In this document: positions 22,362 to 33,683 of the stretch, one piece after another
Position numbering within the stretch: position 1 is the stretch's first letter
Layout: every line of letters starts with the position of its first letter
Source: Cystobasidiopsis lactophilus
Lineage: Eukaryota > Basidiomycota > Agaricostilbomycetes > Agaricostilbales > Chionosphaeraceae
Length of the DNA: 64,000 bases
NCBI GenBank assembly: GCA_001599975.1
Contig: BCIO01000005.1
Location: forward strand, 1,488,001-1,552,000
Direction of reading: 5' to 3'
Program-made: the position numbers and the translations under genes
Notes under the pieces: model-generated
Databases searched by the model: none
Told to the model about the DNA's origin: nothing
The model's input: only the letters and a program-made list of their open reading frames with translations

Positions 22362-23704
22362 CTAGAGCCGGTTGGCCGAGTGATGCAGCGATTTGCCTTG
22401 TAGGATTCGCGTCCGGCGGCTGAGGCCCAGCCATCGGCGCAGGATGGACGAGCTGGCGACAGATGAATTGGAAGATGTCTTTCGGCACTTCTGGAAGAAG
22501 TTCTTGTCTGCTTCAAACGTGTGAAGAACTGCCGGAGTTCGAGAAGCAGAACGCCCTCACGATAGAATTGACCGCTCGCACTTGGAGAAAGACGGGTTTC
22601 CGTCGGTGACGATGCGGCATCTGAAGTACTAGGCGAAGTATCGTCACCGTGGGCCTGTGAAGCGGTGTTCGGCACATCGACCGAGCCGACATTCTCGCCT
22701 GTTCCGAAGGCGACTTGTGTGCCATCTCCCCACTTGGTTGGGTAGCTGAGTAAAACGATTCAGTCTAAGAGGAGGTCGCTGATTGAAAGACTGACTTCGT
22801 AGGCGACGCAGTGGGTATGTAAGGGGGAGTGACGCTTTGTAGCTCGATGTCAGGCCCGCTAGATACCATTTTGCCATTGGCGTCTGCGTCCGCGAAATCA
22901 AGACTTCATATCAATGCAGGAAGTGAGTCGGAAACGCACCGACGGCCAGCATTTTCGGAGCGTCGCAGCTGCCTGAAATGGTCGAGGCCGCCGATTTTCG
23001 GGCCGCCGAGTCGGTGTATGGCGGGCCCCACTGCAGGCTCTTGCCAGGATTTGGAAAAACCGTTTCCGTCCCTTCGATCGTGCTACAGCCATTTCCAACA
23101 TTGGCTTTGAAGTTGGCGGGTGCCTGGAAGCCCTTGCCGCCGTTCTTGATGCTGACGCGGCTGCAGTCCATGTAGAGCTCCCTGTTCCCCTGTCTGTTGA
23201 ACCACACGAAGGCGAATATCGCATTGTCGGCCGAAGGCGCTCCGGATGGGATGGGGATACTGAAATTCAAAACTGCCCAACCTTGCGGCTCTGCGCCAGT
23301 TGGGTCTTTAACCCCTGGACATCCGCCCTGGACCGAGTGGATGACCATGAAGGACGCTGCATTGTCGTATGATAGCCTTATGCGAGCTGGTCGTGAGAAT
23401 CTCGGGACGCTTAAGTCAAAGCGCGCACCTACATCCACTGACAACTTCCACCTCCATGGACCGCCATATGCTCAAAAACGCCCGTTATGCTGAAGTCGTA
23501 CTGCTCGCCAGCCGTCATCTCGGCTGCAACGTCGGTTCCTTGAGGCATGGGGCCCTTGCAGGGGTAGTTGGCGCCAGAAGGCAGCAGCGGTGCTCTCGAG
23601 TCGTCGAGTAAGTAGGGCACCGGATTGAACATTCGAATATGCGCGGTTATAGAGGGCAAAAAGAAGGCGGACTGGAAGAGACGGGCAAGCCGCCGCCTCC
23701 TCAT
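22362..23704 (-). CDS. secreted AA11-like lytic polysaccharide monooxygenase, 5-exon copy
   Basis: This is the tandem paralogue of the gene at 19959-21851. Exons are 23704-23439, 23376-22940, 22883-22796, 22745-22561 and 22528-22362, giving 380 residues. A signal peptide ends at Ala before His-Ile-Arg-Met-Phe, placing the copper-binding His at the mature N-terminus; AVHGGGSCQ supplies the second His and GNRELYMDC the axial Tyr. NYPCKGPMPQGT, LSYDNAASFMVIHSVQGGCP and NVGNGCSTIEGTETVFPNPG align with the other copy. The last intron (22529-22560) is only 32 bases but is required to recover NFFQKCRKTSS, which matches GFFRKCKASS of the paralogue. The linker is shorter than in the other copy. Extracellular action on chitin-like polymers is family knowledge; the exact substrate is inference. 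Confidence 0.85.
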
Positions 23705-24692
23705 TTCTGGAGGGGGTTCAAAAACGAGCGGACGGGTTGGTTCGTGGGCGAGGCAAGAGCGAAGAGCGAAGAGAGACCATCGTCCTTCGAGGCCTGGAAG
23801 GAGTACTTGAACGTCGAGACGCCTTCTGGAGGCCTGAACAGACGATCCTCGAATCCACGGTTCGGTCTTCCGCAAACAGCAAGACAAGGCCAGCACGCCA
23901 CAGTCGTCAAGCGCTGCTGTTTTGTGTTCAGAGCAGATGACTACTATACAGTCCGGGGGGCATGTGAACAAGATTAGCTGGGCCAATCTGCGGAAGGTCC
24001 ATTTCACGCAGTGGCAAACCGGCCGAGGCCTTCCCGACGCCAGAATGAATGGGAAGGGCTTGGCCTGGGCTCAAGAGCATCATCATCATCATCATCAATA
24101 GCTGGGTAAAAGTAGAATGCTATGGACCATTGGTGGCACCAGTGACACTTCCACCCAAGGCTGGGAAGAAACTTTGTGCATGACAGTGAGGCGTGGCTCG
24201 CACTGGTGCAGCGACGTCAGCTCCGGATAACATCGTGTGCCTCTATGCTAGTCAAAAGCGTCCCCGAGACCGTCCCAAGCAGGACACAGACGACAAGTGC
24301 TCTCGTGCCAGTTGCCACTTCGAGTTTCACACTGTCGTTTTCATTTTGGAGAGGCCTTCTAATCTTTCTCGATGCCGGTTTTGCTGTGCCACGTTAAAAG
24401 TGCACCGTGCACTGGGAGCGACAGCCGACCTCCTGGCCTCAACTCAACTGTCTTCATAATCGATGCTGGGCTTCTTCGTCGCCCGAGCCTTACTCGGCAG
24501 CCCCTTATCCTAGAGGGTAACTGCAGCCCACCAAGAGACAGAAGCTCGACCAGTCCGATTTCTTGTTTTTTCCTTGCCTTCTTGCGCGATTCTTGGGCGG
24601 GAGGCTGTACTTTGCTGCCGTGTGCTCTCCTTCGCTTTCTGCGCCTCTTGCGCCTTAGCAGTTGTTATGCCGGTATCCATTCTGCGTCTGCA
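23705..24692. promoter_or_regulatory. divergent upstream region of LPMO and the 24693 gene
   Basis: This 988-base region lies between two divergent starts and contains a short CAT microsatellite (24078-24095). Pyrimidine-rich sequence precedes the plus-strand start. Open frames on both strands look like chance, since none has splice or motif support. No specific regulator site can be named. Confidence 0.4.
24078..24095. repeat. CAT trinucleotide microsatellite
   Basis: Six perfect CAT units run from 24078 to 24095, followed by CAA. It is in non-coding sequence upstream of two divergent genes. Confidence 0.9.
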
Positions 24693-26016
24693 ATGAGCTC
24701 TTTCTACACCCCAGGTTCTCCATCTAAGTTGCACGTAAGTGGCGTAAACCGTAAAGCGGCTTAATCTCACCCCGCCTTTCGCTGACGCTCGTTCACATTG
24801 CCAGCGGTCGCCCACATCTCCTTCCGCGCCCCCCGTCGTCAGCTCAATGGCAGCATACTCCAATGCCGAGCTATCACAGAGTATTGACGACTACAACCCT
24901 TTTGAGAGCGACCGCAGCCCGCGGATCGGGCGGTTCGACCGGCCTGGCGTGGCACAGAACATAGGACTTCCCTCGCCACCGGTGGATCCCTATGGTCGAC
25001 ATACCATCCCGAGCGTCCAGCCCATTCCAATGGCACCCCGCAAGCGTACAAGTTCGTTCGGCCGGGCCTTCGCGCCCTCGCCTTTCACTTACGGAGGCGG
25101 AACGCCAGCAGCCGGTTCTTCCAGCTATTATCAAAGGTCGGGGGAGATGACATTCGCCATGGACGACATTGGTCCAATGGTGATGCCACCCGTCCAGTCG
25201 TCTTTCGGCCGGTCGTCGGCTTCCAGCTCGCGCAACAGCACGGAGCACCCTTCCTACACCTCGTCGCCCAAGATCACGACCAAGACCTTCTTCAAAGAGC
25301 CGGTCACGAAATCGGGCCTCGACACCATGGGCAAACTCGAATATGGACTGCCCGCCATTTCATCATCCTCTTCGGGGAGCAGCTCACAGTCCAGTGCGCT
25401 TTTCGACTCACCCTATTCTCCGAACTCTTCCTTAGCGACCACCCCAGGCTCTCTGTCGCCGTACACTACGAGCTCGCCGTACACCACTTCGTCCTCAAAG
25501 CAGCGGCGGCTCTCCAACCCGTCGCCTTCAACGTCTGGCTATCGTCCGCCCAGTAAGCTGCAGCAGTCATTCGATGCAAGCAGCTATGGTTCTACCTATG
25601 ACGACTACGCCAGCTTCACGCCACAACCACCTATCAAGCCTGCCCTTCCCTCTCAGTACAGCAAGACGTCTTCCCGCATGACACCCACTCAAGCCTTCCT
25701 CGCAACCACACCCAAGTCACCCTCAGTAAGCACCAAGACCATCAAGGGCTTCGATACATCCAAGCCCTTCGATTACAACATGAGTATGGGGATGACCACC
25801 CCTTCCTTCGCGCCTCCGGCCTCTGGGACACTTCCGCCTTCACCCATGCCTCCAACGGTGAACTTTGATTCGGTGAAATATGCGATGGGGGGCAAGCACC
25901 GCAGGCGGGCATCCTTCACCATCGGCTCGCCGGGCTCAGATTCGGACTATTCGAGTTCCCCCTCGTCCTACAACGCGACCCCGCGGGCATCTGGCAGCGG
26001 TTACTACCAGTACTGA
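24693..26016 (+). CDS. Ser/Pro-rich disordered protein of unknown function
   Basis: Two exons (24693-24734 and 24805-26016, phase-0 intron of 70 bases with GTAAGT and CCAG ends) encode about 417 residues. The protein is low in hydrophobic residues and rich in Ser, Pro, Tyr and Thr, with repeated SPYTTSS- and SSSS-type stretches, so it is probably disordered. A basic patch, APRKRTSSFGRAF, near residue 75 and KHRRRASFTIGSPGSDSDY near the C-terminus look like kinase or 14-3-3 sites. I recognise no domain. The codon use and single clean intron support a real gene. A cell-wall, cortical or regulatory role cannot be decided. Confidence 0.65.
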
Positions 26017-26841
26017 AGGCGCGCCTTTTGCCATGTGTCGATGTCGTTCATGTTCCACGCCATATGCTCGACTTTCTTATATCACCTCCACCTGTCCACT
26101 CTATATGGCGCCTTCCCTCACGTCGATATCATCTCTGTTCGCATAGCATTGTGTCTCTGCTCGTCTGATCACCCTTCGGCCCCACTCCTCGTCGCCGCTC
26201 ACTCATATCCACCAAGCCTTCATGCCAGACCGGAAAGCCTTGGAGCCAATATCACTCCCAGCCCGACGGCCGTTCGAGGCCTTCGTGTATTGTAAGCTCC
26301 ATCTGATTCAGCCACACTGTAGCACTTCAATGCCTGATCATGACTTCTTCGGTACAGCCCCGGTCCGTCGGCGCTTTTCTGCTGAGCGCCTTCTTTGTTG
26401 TGTGTACAAGTAGCATGGCCTGCTTATACCTCGTTTTCGCCTTTCGAATGTTTCCATACACCTTCTTGCTTGCGACAACCCCACGCAACTTGTATTCGTA
26501 GCGCGCGCGTTTCGGGGTGTGTTTCGACTCGCGCCTCATTTTTTCACGTCCACACACAAATGTCCTCTTTGTGCAAACGCAAATGCCCGCACGTCCAAAA
26601 AGGACTCCTTTTATAAAGGTAGAAGCAATGCAAGAACCCAGAAGCTGTACAAAAGTGTTTTTAGTGGTCGTCTGACCAACCCCCTTTAGACTGCCTCGAC
26701 GGCCTGCCTTTTTTTGCGCTGCCAAATTGCAAAGTAGAGTCGGAGAGGACGGCGCTGCATCGACACTGGATCTTGGGCGATCGACAGCGTAGAGGAGTCA
26801 TCTGAGGGAGCGCCAATTCAGCTTACGATAAAGCGATGAAA
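26017..26841. other. convergent 3' intergenic region
   Basis: This 825-base interval separates the stops of the Ser/Pro-rich gene (+) and ARPC4 (-). It contains pyrimidine-rich and TG-rich stretches typical of 3' sequence. I see no gene in it. Confidence 0.4.
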
Positions 26842-27716
26842 TCAATGGCGGACGTACTTGGGGGACGTCAAGTGGTCGTGGTAAAGAGTCTTGTGGTTCT
26901 AATTGGGTATCATATGAAGGTCGACTGCGTCGCTCTCGTAAGCCAAACCCGAACAGCACAAGCCACGGCGCTCGTACCAGAAAGCTTTCGGCGACTATTC
27001 GCGCTCTTGCGTTCAGTGAAAGCTTCATCTCGCTGATCTCCTTGTCTACGTCCTCCATGAATCTGTGCCGTGCGACCAAAGTATTCAGTAAGTGGCAGGA
27101 GTGCGCAAAGCGACGGGTCCACGCACTGAATGACAAAGTCTACCAGCTTGTGCTTCATCATTTCCTCCGCGTTGCGATGGGTGATGAGGAATGAAATGTC
27201 GTAGCCCTTGATGGGCCGCCGCCGGAGGATGACAAAGTTCTCCGCCCGCATCATCAAGAACCGAGTGAACTGCACGCAACCGGACCTTAGGGATCAGCAC
27301 TAGGTACTGATGAGGTGCGGGCCAGACGTGCCTTGTGTGCTAGGATGGTCTCAATCTCGTCGGCCTGCTTGATCTTGATGGACACGCGGACCGAGTTGAT
27401 GGAGGGCTCGATGAGCACCTGCTCGGCGGCGTTCCGGGAGATGACCAGGGGCGTGAGCAGGGCCTCGACAGATTTCCTGTGTGCATCCAGCGTCATCCCA
27501 GGTGCTCGCCTGGGCGAGGCAGGGGGAGCAGGACGAACCGCGCTTCGACCTCGGGCGCATTGTGCCGCTCGACGACTTGGGACGCAAAGTTCTCGATGGC
27601 GAGCGAGGCCGTGAGCGTCGCCCGGACGGCGTTGAGGTCTGTCAAGTCGCACAAATGAGCGCCAACCGGGGCGGGAGAGCTAGGGGCCACCCACAAGGCC
27701 GGAGAGTGTTGGACAT
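26842..27716 (-). CDS. ARC19: Arp2/3 complex subunit 4 (ARPC4, p20)
   Basis: ARPC4 forms, with ARPC2, the core of the Arp2/3 complex that nucleates branched actin. Six exons: 27716-27695, 27638-27539, 27476-27332, 27269-27127, 27062-26978 and 26898-26842. The joined protein starts [20 protein letters not shown] and continues with [75 protein letters not shown] and [20 protein letters not shown], matching the family along its length. The third intron starts with GC (AAG-GCACGT) instead of GT. The last exon adds about 18 residues beyond the usual end and is the least certain part. Total about 183 residues against a usual 168-170. Confidence 0.9.
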
Positions 27717-28668
27717 CGCTGGCTGGTGCAGGGCAAGCAGCTCTTCTCCCGACCCAGCGACCCCGCCTGCCTTCTTGCGACTCGTGCTGTCTGTTGTGTA
27801 TCTGAATGCGTCTGTAGGGCCTAGTTGAGGTGCTTTTGGAGCTTTCCTTCGCTTGACGGCCTTGCAAACCGCCTTCCGCACAAGACCTCGACAGGCCAAC
27901 CGGTCCACCTTAGTCGTGGCTGCCTTGCATTTGCCTTTGTTTGTGCTCTAAAGGTAGTGCTTGACGTCCAAGCTGTTCAGATCCGCCACTGAAAACAGCA
28001 AATGAGCGTCGCCGAAGTCCCCCTGCCCTCCTCCGCTCGCTGTGCGAATCGCATTGTTGCTATCACCGTCACCACTCTCCTCTCGCTAACGAATACAGTA
28101 TACAAAGAGCATAATGGCAAGGTTTGCCCACGCTCGCTTACCGGTTCGTTGTGCGTGTGTGTCTCCCAATAGGACCGCCGACATTACGCTCTTCTCAGTC
28201 ACTCTTTGACTGCTGACTACTAGACAAGGCTCTCAGAGTATTGGTTCTACCACGTATTGAGCACATTTGGCGTTCCTGGCAATGGCCATTGATGGCAGCA
28301 ACGTGCCACACTGGCCCGCCACCTAACACGTTGGATCTCCCTCAGCTCTCGCAGGCAGTCTGCCCCATGTCGAGTCGAAGGATATCTTCGTCGTCGAGCC
28401 TGACTGCTCTCAAAACATCCGCCTCGTCTAGTCGCTCAAGCGTTGAGTTCGAGCTTTGTACGGTGGTGGAGAAGCTCATTAAGCTCTGTGCCAACCCCTC
28501 TCTTTCTGCCGTTTTCTATTAGGGACCATTGTAGACTAGCTGTAGCTCGCCATTGCAATCCGTTAAACCAATCCCATCAACCCATTAGTCTTGACATCAC
28601 ATTTCACGCGGGTTCGCCGCTGAAAAATTGTTTTCTTTCCTCTTGACCATTCAGAGGAGACGGCCAAG
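27717..28668. other. upstream region of ARPC4 and the FKBP gene
   Basis: This 950-base region lies between divergent starts (27716 and 28669). It contains one candidate small spliced gene (28002-28292), listed separately. The rest looks like promoter and 5' untranslated sequence without recognisable elements. Confidence 0.35.
28002..28292 (+). CDS. candidate small spliced gene, 56 residues
   Basis: Four frame-consistent exons (28002-28055, 28099-28121, 28173-28197, 28224-28292) would encode 56 residues starting MSVAEVPLPSSARC and ending LSTFGVPGNGH, with an aromatic stretch EYWFYHVLSTF that could be a membrane-adjacent helix. The first intron ends with a textbook branch and acceptor (GCTAAC then ATACAG). 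The last intron would be only 26 bases, with TGCTGAC and TACTAG. I do not recognise the product. The evidence is limited to splice signals and phase; no homology backs it, so it may be chance. Confidence 0.3.
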
Positions 28669-30518
28669 ATGACTTCCCAGCCTGTCGCGTTCTTCTCTAG
28701 GACCATTGATCCTGGTACCACCATCCAGGTCGACCTGGAGTACGAGGACCTGCACAGTGAGTTGGGCGCGCCGGCGAGTGGGTGGCGACTAAAAATTTTA
28801 ATGCGCCAGTTACCAACATCTGCCTCGCTGGCGAGATCAAGGGCACCAAGCGCTGCATGCTCGAGATGGTCTACAAGACCACGCCGGACGAGATCTCCGA
28901 CGACGACGACGAGGACGACTCGGACTCGGATTTGGACCCCATCGAGGAGGGGGACGAGGACGAGAGCGACGAGCCCGCGGCCGCCAAGGAGGAGGCCAAG
29001 ACCAACGGCGACGTCTCCATCACCAAGGCTGCCAAGGACATGGCCGTCGACGAGGATGAGGACGATGACGAGGACGATGATGATGAGGACGACGAGGACA
29101 TGGACTCGGACGATGAGGACGACTTCAGAGTCATGAAGTACACCACCCTGGCCTCTTTGATCCCCGAGAAGGTACCGCACACGCTTCTTGCTGCTTCCCA
29201 AAGTGCGAGAATTGATCGAGGACCGCTCACAGTTCGAACACGCCAACGTGAACATCACCCTCAACCGCTACGAGAGCTATTTGTTCAACAACGATGGCGA
29301 GAAGTGAGTCTACTGCGCTTTCAGATGCTTTCCAGGCGGGTTTTGACGAAGTGCGGCTTTCGAAAGTGCGATCTGCATCTCCGGCCAATACATTTACAAC
29401 CGCCTCGACACGGGCATGTACAGCGACGACGACTCCGAGCTCGACTCTGACCTCGAGGACGACGACGAGATGATCGCCAACGAGTTCGGCGTCTACGACC
29501 CGGCCACCGGTCTGCTCGGCGGCGAAATCACCGACCCGCGCTACGGCGACGAGGACGATTCGGAGGATGACGAGGACGAGGATGCGGTGGCTGACGACAG
29601 CGCCAGGCACGCGTTCGCTGTTGCACTAGATCACATGGAAACCCGCTGACTTTCCACCCGCAGGTTCGAGGAGATCGCGCCTACCCCCCAAAAGGAGAAG
29701 AAAACCGCCGCCGCTGCTGCTCCCGCCGCTGCCGATGTTTCCATGGCTACCGACGCCTCCGGTGACGTGTCCATGGATGGTCTCTCCAAGGTATGCCTCC
29801 TCGTGGCTGGCGCTAGAAATTTGTCTCACTGGCCGAATCTCACAGAACCAAAGGAAGAAGCTTTTGAAGAAGCTCAAGGCAGAGGGCAAGACTGTCAACG
29901 GCGCCGCTGCTGCCACCACCGAAAAGGCCGCCCCCGCAGCCACCCCTGCCGAGAAGGCATCCACCAAAAAAGACGAGCCCACCGAGACCCTCGCCAAGAA
30001 GCCCAGCAAGGAGAAGACCTTGGCTGGCGGCTTGAAGATCACCGACTCCAAGGTCGGCAATGGCCCAGCATGCAAGTCCGGCCAGACCGTCTCGATGCGC
30101 TACATCGGCAAGCTTGAGAACGGCAAGGTGTTCGATTCCAAGTGAGCTTATTCCCTCTCAGGGCCCTTCTGCGCCTTCTAAGTGCTTCTGCTCTCTCAGC
30201 ACCAAGGGCAAGCCATTCACCTTCCGTTTGGGTGCTGGGTACGTCTCGTGCCGTTCGAAGTCGAGCGAGCCTGACTGATCTTGGTGCCTTTCATTAGCGA
30301 GGTCATCAAGGGCTGGGACCAAGGCATTGCCGGCATGGCTGTCGGCGGCGAGCGTCGCTTGGAAATCCCTGCTCCCTTGGCATATGGCAAGAAGGGCACC
30401 GATGGGATCCCGGGTGGAGGTGAGCTGCCACCTCGCGGCGTTTCGTCAGAGTGGATACTGACGTTCTGTATCTCCAGCCACCCTCAAGTTCGAGGTCAAG
30501 CTGCTTTCCGTCAAATAA
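28669..30518 (+). CDS. FPR4: nucleolar FK506-binding peptidyl-prolyl isomerase (FPR3/FPR4 type)
   Basis: A histone-chaperone-type FKBP of about 461 residues. Exons: 28669-28756, 28810-29171, 29233-29303, 29367-29606, 29664-29790, 29846-30141, 30200-30238, 30298-30419, 30478-30518. The N-terminal part is nucleoplasmin-like ([24 protein letters not shown]), then long Asp/Glu runs, a Lys-rich stretch ([15 protein letters not shown]) and a C-terminal FKBP domain: [59 protein letters not shown] and [18 protein letters not shown]. The catalytic-pocket residues of FKBPs (Tyr, Phe, Asp, Val-Ile, Trp, Tyr) are present. One intron (29607-29663) has a GC donor (CAG-GCACGC). FPR3 and FPR4 cannot be separated. 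Confidence 0.9.
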
Positions 30519-30776
30519 AGCGCTCGTCCCTCGCCCGATTGACCTTTCTGTTCTGGCAAACCTTCTGCTTTAATAATTTGGGGCCATGGCTTGATCTGGG
30601 GATTTCGGGAAAGTTTGTTGGTGAATACAAGCCCAAGACACTTGGGAAGAACCTCTTTTTGCAATGATGCGTTTGAATGAGAGGGATATCCTCCACACAG
30701 CGCCCTGTCCCTGCGGCCTCTTTTTGTGTTCGCTACAATACAATCCTTTGGCCATTTTTTAAGCGTTTTTCGGTGC

Positions 30777-32007
30777 CTATCGACTTTTGTAGTCCGTCAA
30801 TGGTGTCCACCCGAGGTAGTTTGACTTGGAAGGGTCGTCGGTGGCGGCCGAAGTTCCGAAGAAAGAGGAGTTTTGGTTGGGGACCGGGCCGGAATATGGG
30901 TTGGAGCTGGCCGAATATGGGGACGAAGAGAGGAAAGCCGTCGAGTCGAAATTGTTGTGCATAGTGGACGACGAGGAGAAGGAGTTCAAATCTGGCTGAG
31001 GGACCGAAGTCGCGTGCGGTCCAAAGTATGGGGAGGTGAACAAGGCCGGCTGAGGAGGGAATGCCATGGCAGAGCCATTATCGATGGCTGTCGAAGTTCG
31101 TGGACTGAAGGACCCATTGAAAAGCGGGGGGCAGCTAGCTCGGTATGGTGCCGACGGTGTAAGATCATCCCAGTACGATGCTGGGGTGGAGGGCTGGGTC
31201 GAGGACTTGTAATCCAGGTACGAGGGCGTCGGTAAAGGGGAAAGCGTCGAGGAGAGCGGCATATTGAAGGCGTGCGGGAGTGAGTTGCCGGATGCGGCGA
31301 CCGCCGTGGGCGGGTAAGAAAAGCTGGGCCGCTTGGCTGTGGGAGGCCCCATCAGCATGTTGGACGCTCCACCCATGAGAGTAGAGCTGGTCGAGGTGTT
31401 GGACCACGAGGGGGCGGGCCTGCTGAAGCTGGCGGTTATCGCGGATGGAGAAGGATTGCCGGTGGATGTGGAAGACGTGAAGCTTTGACCGGGTTCCAAA
31501 GACATGTTGGAGAAAGACAGCTGCGCAGGTGGCGTCTTGCTGCCTTTCTTTTTGGGCTTGACCTGCCTCTGCCCTCCGGGTTAAGCATCCCTCCGGCTCC
31601 ATCCTTCCAAGATTAAGATGAAACACACCTCGCCGTCTTCGCACTCTTCGTTATGTTGGATGCAGCCCTTGCCTGTTCGACGCGTTCAGCAAGGAGTTTA
31701 GCGAGGTCCACAATGTTGTGCCACTCACAAGGTCTGGGCTGTGCGATTGAAGCTGATTTATCAGCTGTCGTTAGGGAGAACACGAAGGTCACTCACACCG
31801 CATTTTTTCTGTCAGAACGGGCAGGCAGGCTTAGCAGCTGTCAATGGACGCGTCGACAGGCACTCACTTTCATTCTTCGACACCTGAAGCCCCATGCAAT
31901 CAGAACGAGGTGCACATCCACAAAAGTGTCAACCCATACCTTTTGCAAGCAGCGAATAGTTGCTTGTTAGCATCGGCTGTCGGCGACTTCAGCGGCGTCG
32001 CTACCAT
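30777..32007 (-). CDS. zinc-cluster-like transcription regulator with split Cys motif
   Basis: Five exons (32007-31940, 31883-31868, 31808-31799, 31764-31629, 31566-30777) give about 339 residues. Joining the first four exons yields NKQLFAACKRCRRMKKKC followed by a short loop and QPRPCEWHNIVDLAKLLAERV. The CxxCx6C half is the hallmark of fungal Zn(II)2Cys6 DNA-binding domains; the second half shows one Cys and a His rather than three Cys, so the metal site is unusual or only half-conserved. The helix after it and a basic stretch (KPKKKGSKTPP) fit DNA binding. The remaining about 260 residues are Ser/Pro/Asn-rich and probably disordered, as in activation regions. Exons 2 and 3 are only 16 and 10 bases. 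The acceptor before exon 5 (31567-31568) is the only one that keeps the frame. Confidence 0.6.
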
Positions 32008-33683
32008 TGCGACCCAACAACTTACACAGAGAGTCCGTCATCGGATCCCGGGTCCGAAGAGCTGGTGATTCAGGAAAAGAAGTGTTGGGGCGCAATTGGC
32101 GCCTAGCAATCTTGAATAAACTTCGCAAATCACCAGAAGGATATCCGAAGGATGCAGCAAGTGCTTCCCACGCTCTTAACAAACGCCGCATCCGTTCAAA
32201 GAGAAGAGAATAGAGCAGGCAAACCGAATTGACTTCGTACATTGATAGTGAGGTCAAGGCAGGAGAGGCTCTATATTGCGAGGCAGCAATTCAAGATGGG
32301 ATCTTGACAGAGGTCTGTCTGGCAGATTTGGGGTTGCTCGGGGAACCGCCGATAGCACACATCACAAGACGCTCAAAGTAACGACCACGCAGAGTGTCAG
32401 ACCCAGCTTCTTGAGCTCCTGAGCCTCCTCCAAATTCGCTCCGCTTCATCGCTTTCTGCCGCCGCGGGGACACATGTGCGGGCGAACCTGCCGAAGTCTA
32501 GAGAGCAAGATCCGCACTGCCGCCATTGCAACCTTAACAGCAGCAAGGACAGCTAAAGGAAAACGTCGCTGAAATGGGTCAACCTGCAGGCTGCGTTTGC
32601 CACCAAGCGTGGGACTGGGCCCGGCTTACTGCCTGATGGTGCGCATGACCCTCCTTCGCCGTTTTCTTGTGTACTCTGTGTTCTAAAGCAGCTGGACTGC
32701 AACTGCTTCAAACCTTGATATCGAGCGAGGGTTGAACTTCCCAGGTTTTCCCTCGTGCCCATTATTGCCCACCTACCTACTGCGTCTCTCGTCGAGCTAT
32801 GTGCCTGGTAGCAGAGCTGTGGAGAAGGTCGCATGAGCTAGTTGTCTGGCAGTTGACTGGCTTCCTAATACGGCTGCGCTATCCTCGGACAATTCTGCCT
32901 TACCTCTTTGCCCTTCCTGCCCCCTTTCTAGCTTCTGCCTTCCACTCGGACTCTCGAACATGATGTTCCTACTGTATTCTGGCTTGCGGTGGACAGACAT
33001 CTAATGTACGACCGCGGCGAATTTCGATGTCGGTCGGTGCCACTGGCCCACTGCCACTGCAAGCGCAAAACGCATCGCCTCAAATTGTCCCGCTCTTCAC
33101 CCGATGATATACTGCAACTACTATGAAGAAGGATTTACGGCAATCGGTGACTTCTTGGACTTCTTGGAGATCGAATTGTGATCCTCGCGGCGGCATGAAC
33201 GAACGCGGCGATGTTCCCCATATATTCCTTTCGATCCTCGGATTCACTCTCCCTTTCCAACCCATTCATATACCAGATGGCAGATACAAACAGTCATTAT
33301 GTTTCGGTTGGCTCCGTTAAGGCCAGGAAGACCGGGCTTGCACGTTCTGTGTCCGTCGGCCGCCACCGATCATCGATGTAATGCAGAAGGTCAGTCAGAT
33401 TTGTCCCGTAGAGTCCTGCAATCTCTCTGTGAAGTGTGCTCGGAGCTTGCACTTGGTCGGACTGAGGAGCATTGGATAGGTGGCAACTCGACTGTGCGCA
33501 AGTAAAGTAATGGCTTTCGCCCTGAGCTTCGTCATGTGCAAGCTCCAGGGGTGAAGGGAAACACCATTACAGTCAGTAGTCCCAAAGGAGGACACTACCA
33601 ATTGTCGCGTAGTACATAATCTAGCGCGAGACCTGAAATGCCACGACCTTTTCGGAACTTCTGCCGCCGCGCCCAACTGCAAA
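32008..33683. promoter_or_regulatory. long divergent intergenic region
   Basis: This 1.7-kb region between the zinc-cluster-like gene (-) and MRI1 (+) is the longest gap in the window. It has many short open frames and splice-like words on both strands, but none that builds a convincing protein. A long upstream region is common for regulatory genes, which would fit the minus-strand neighbour. I see no repeat or transposon. Confidence 0.35.
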
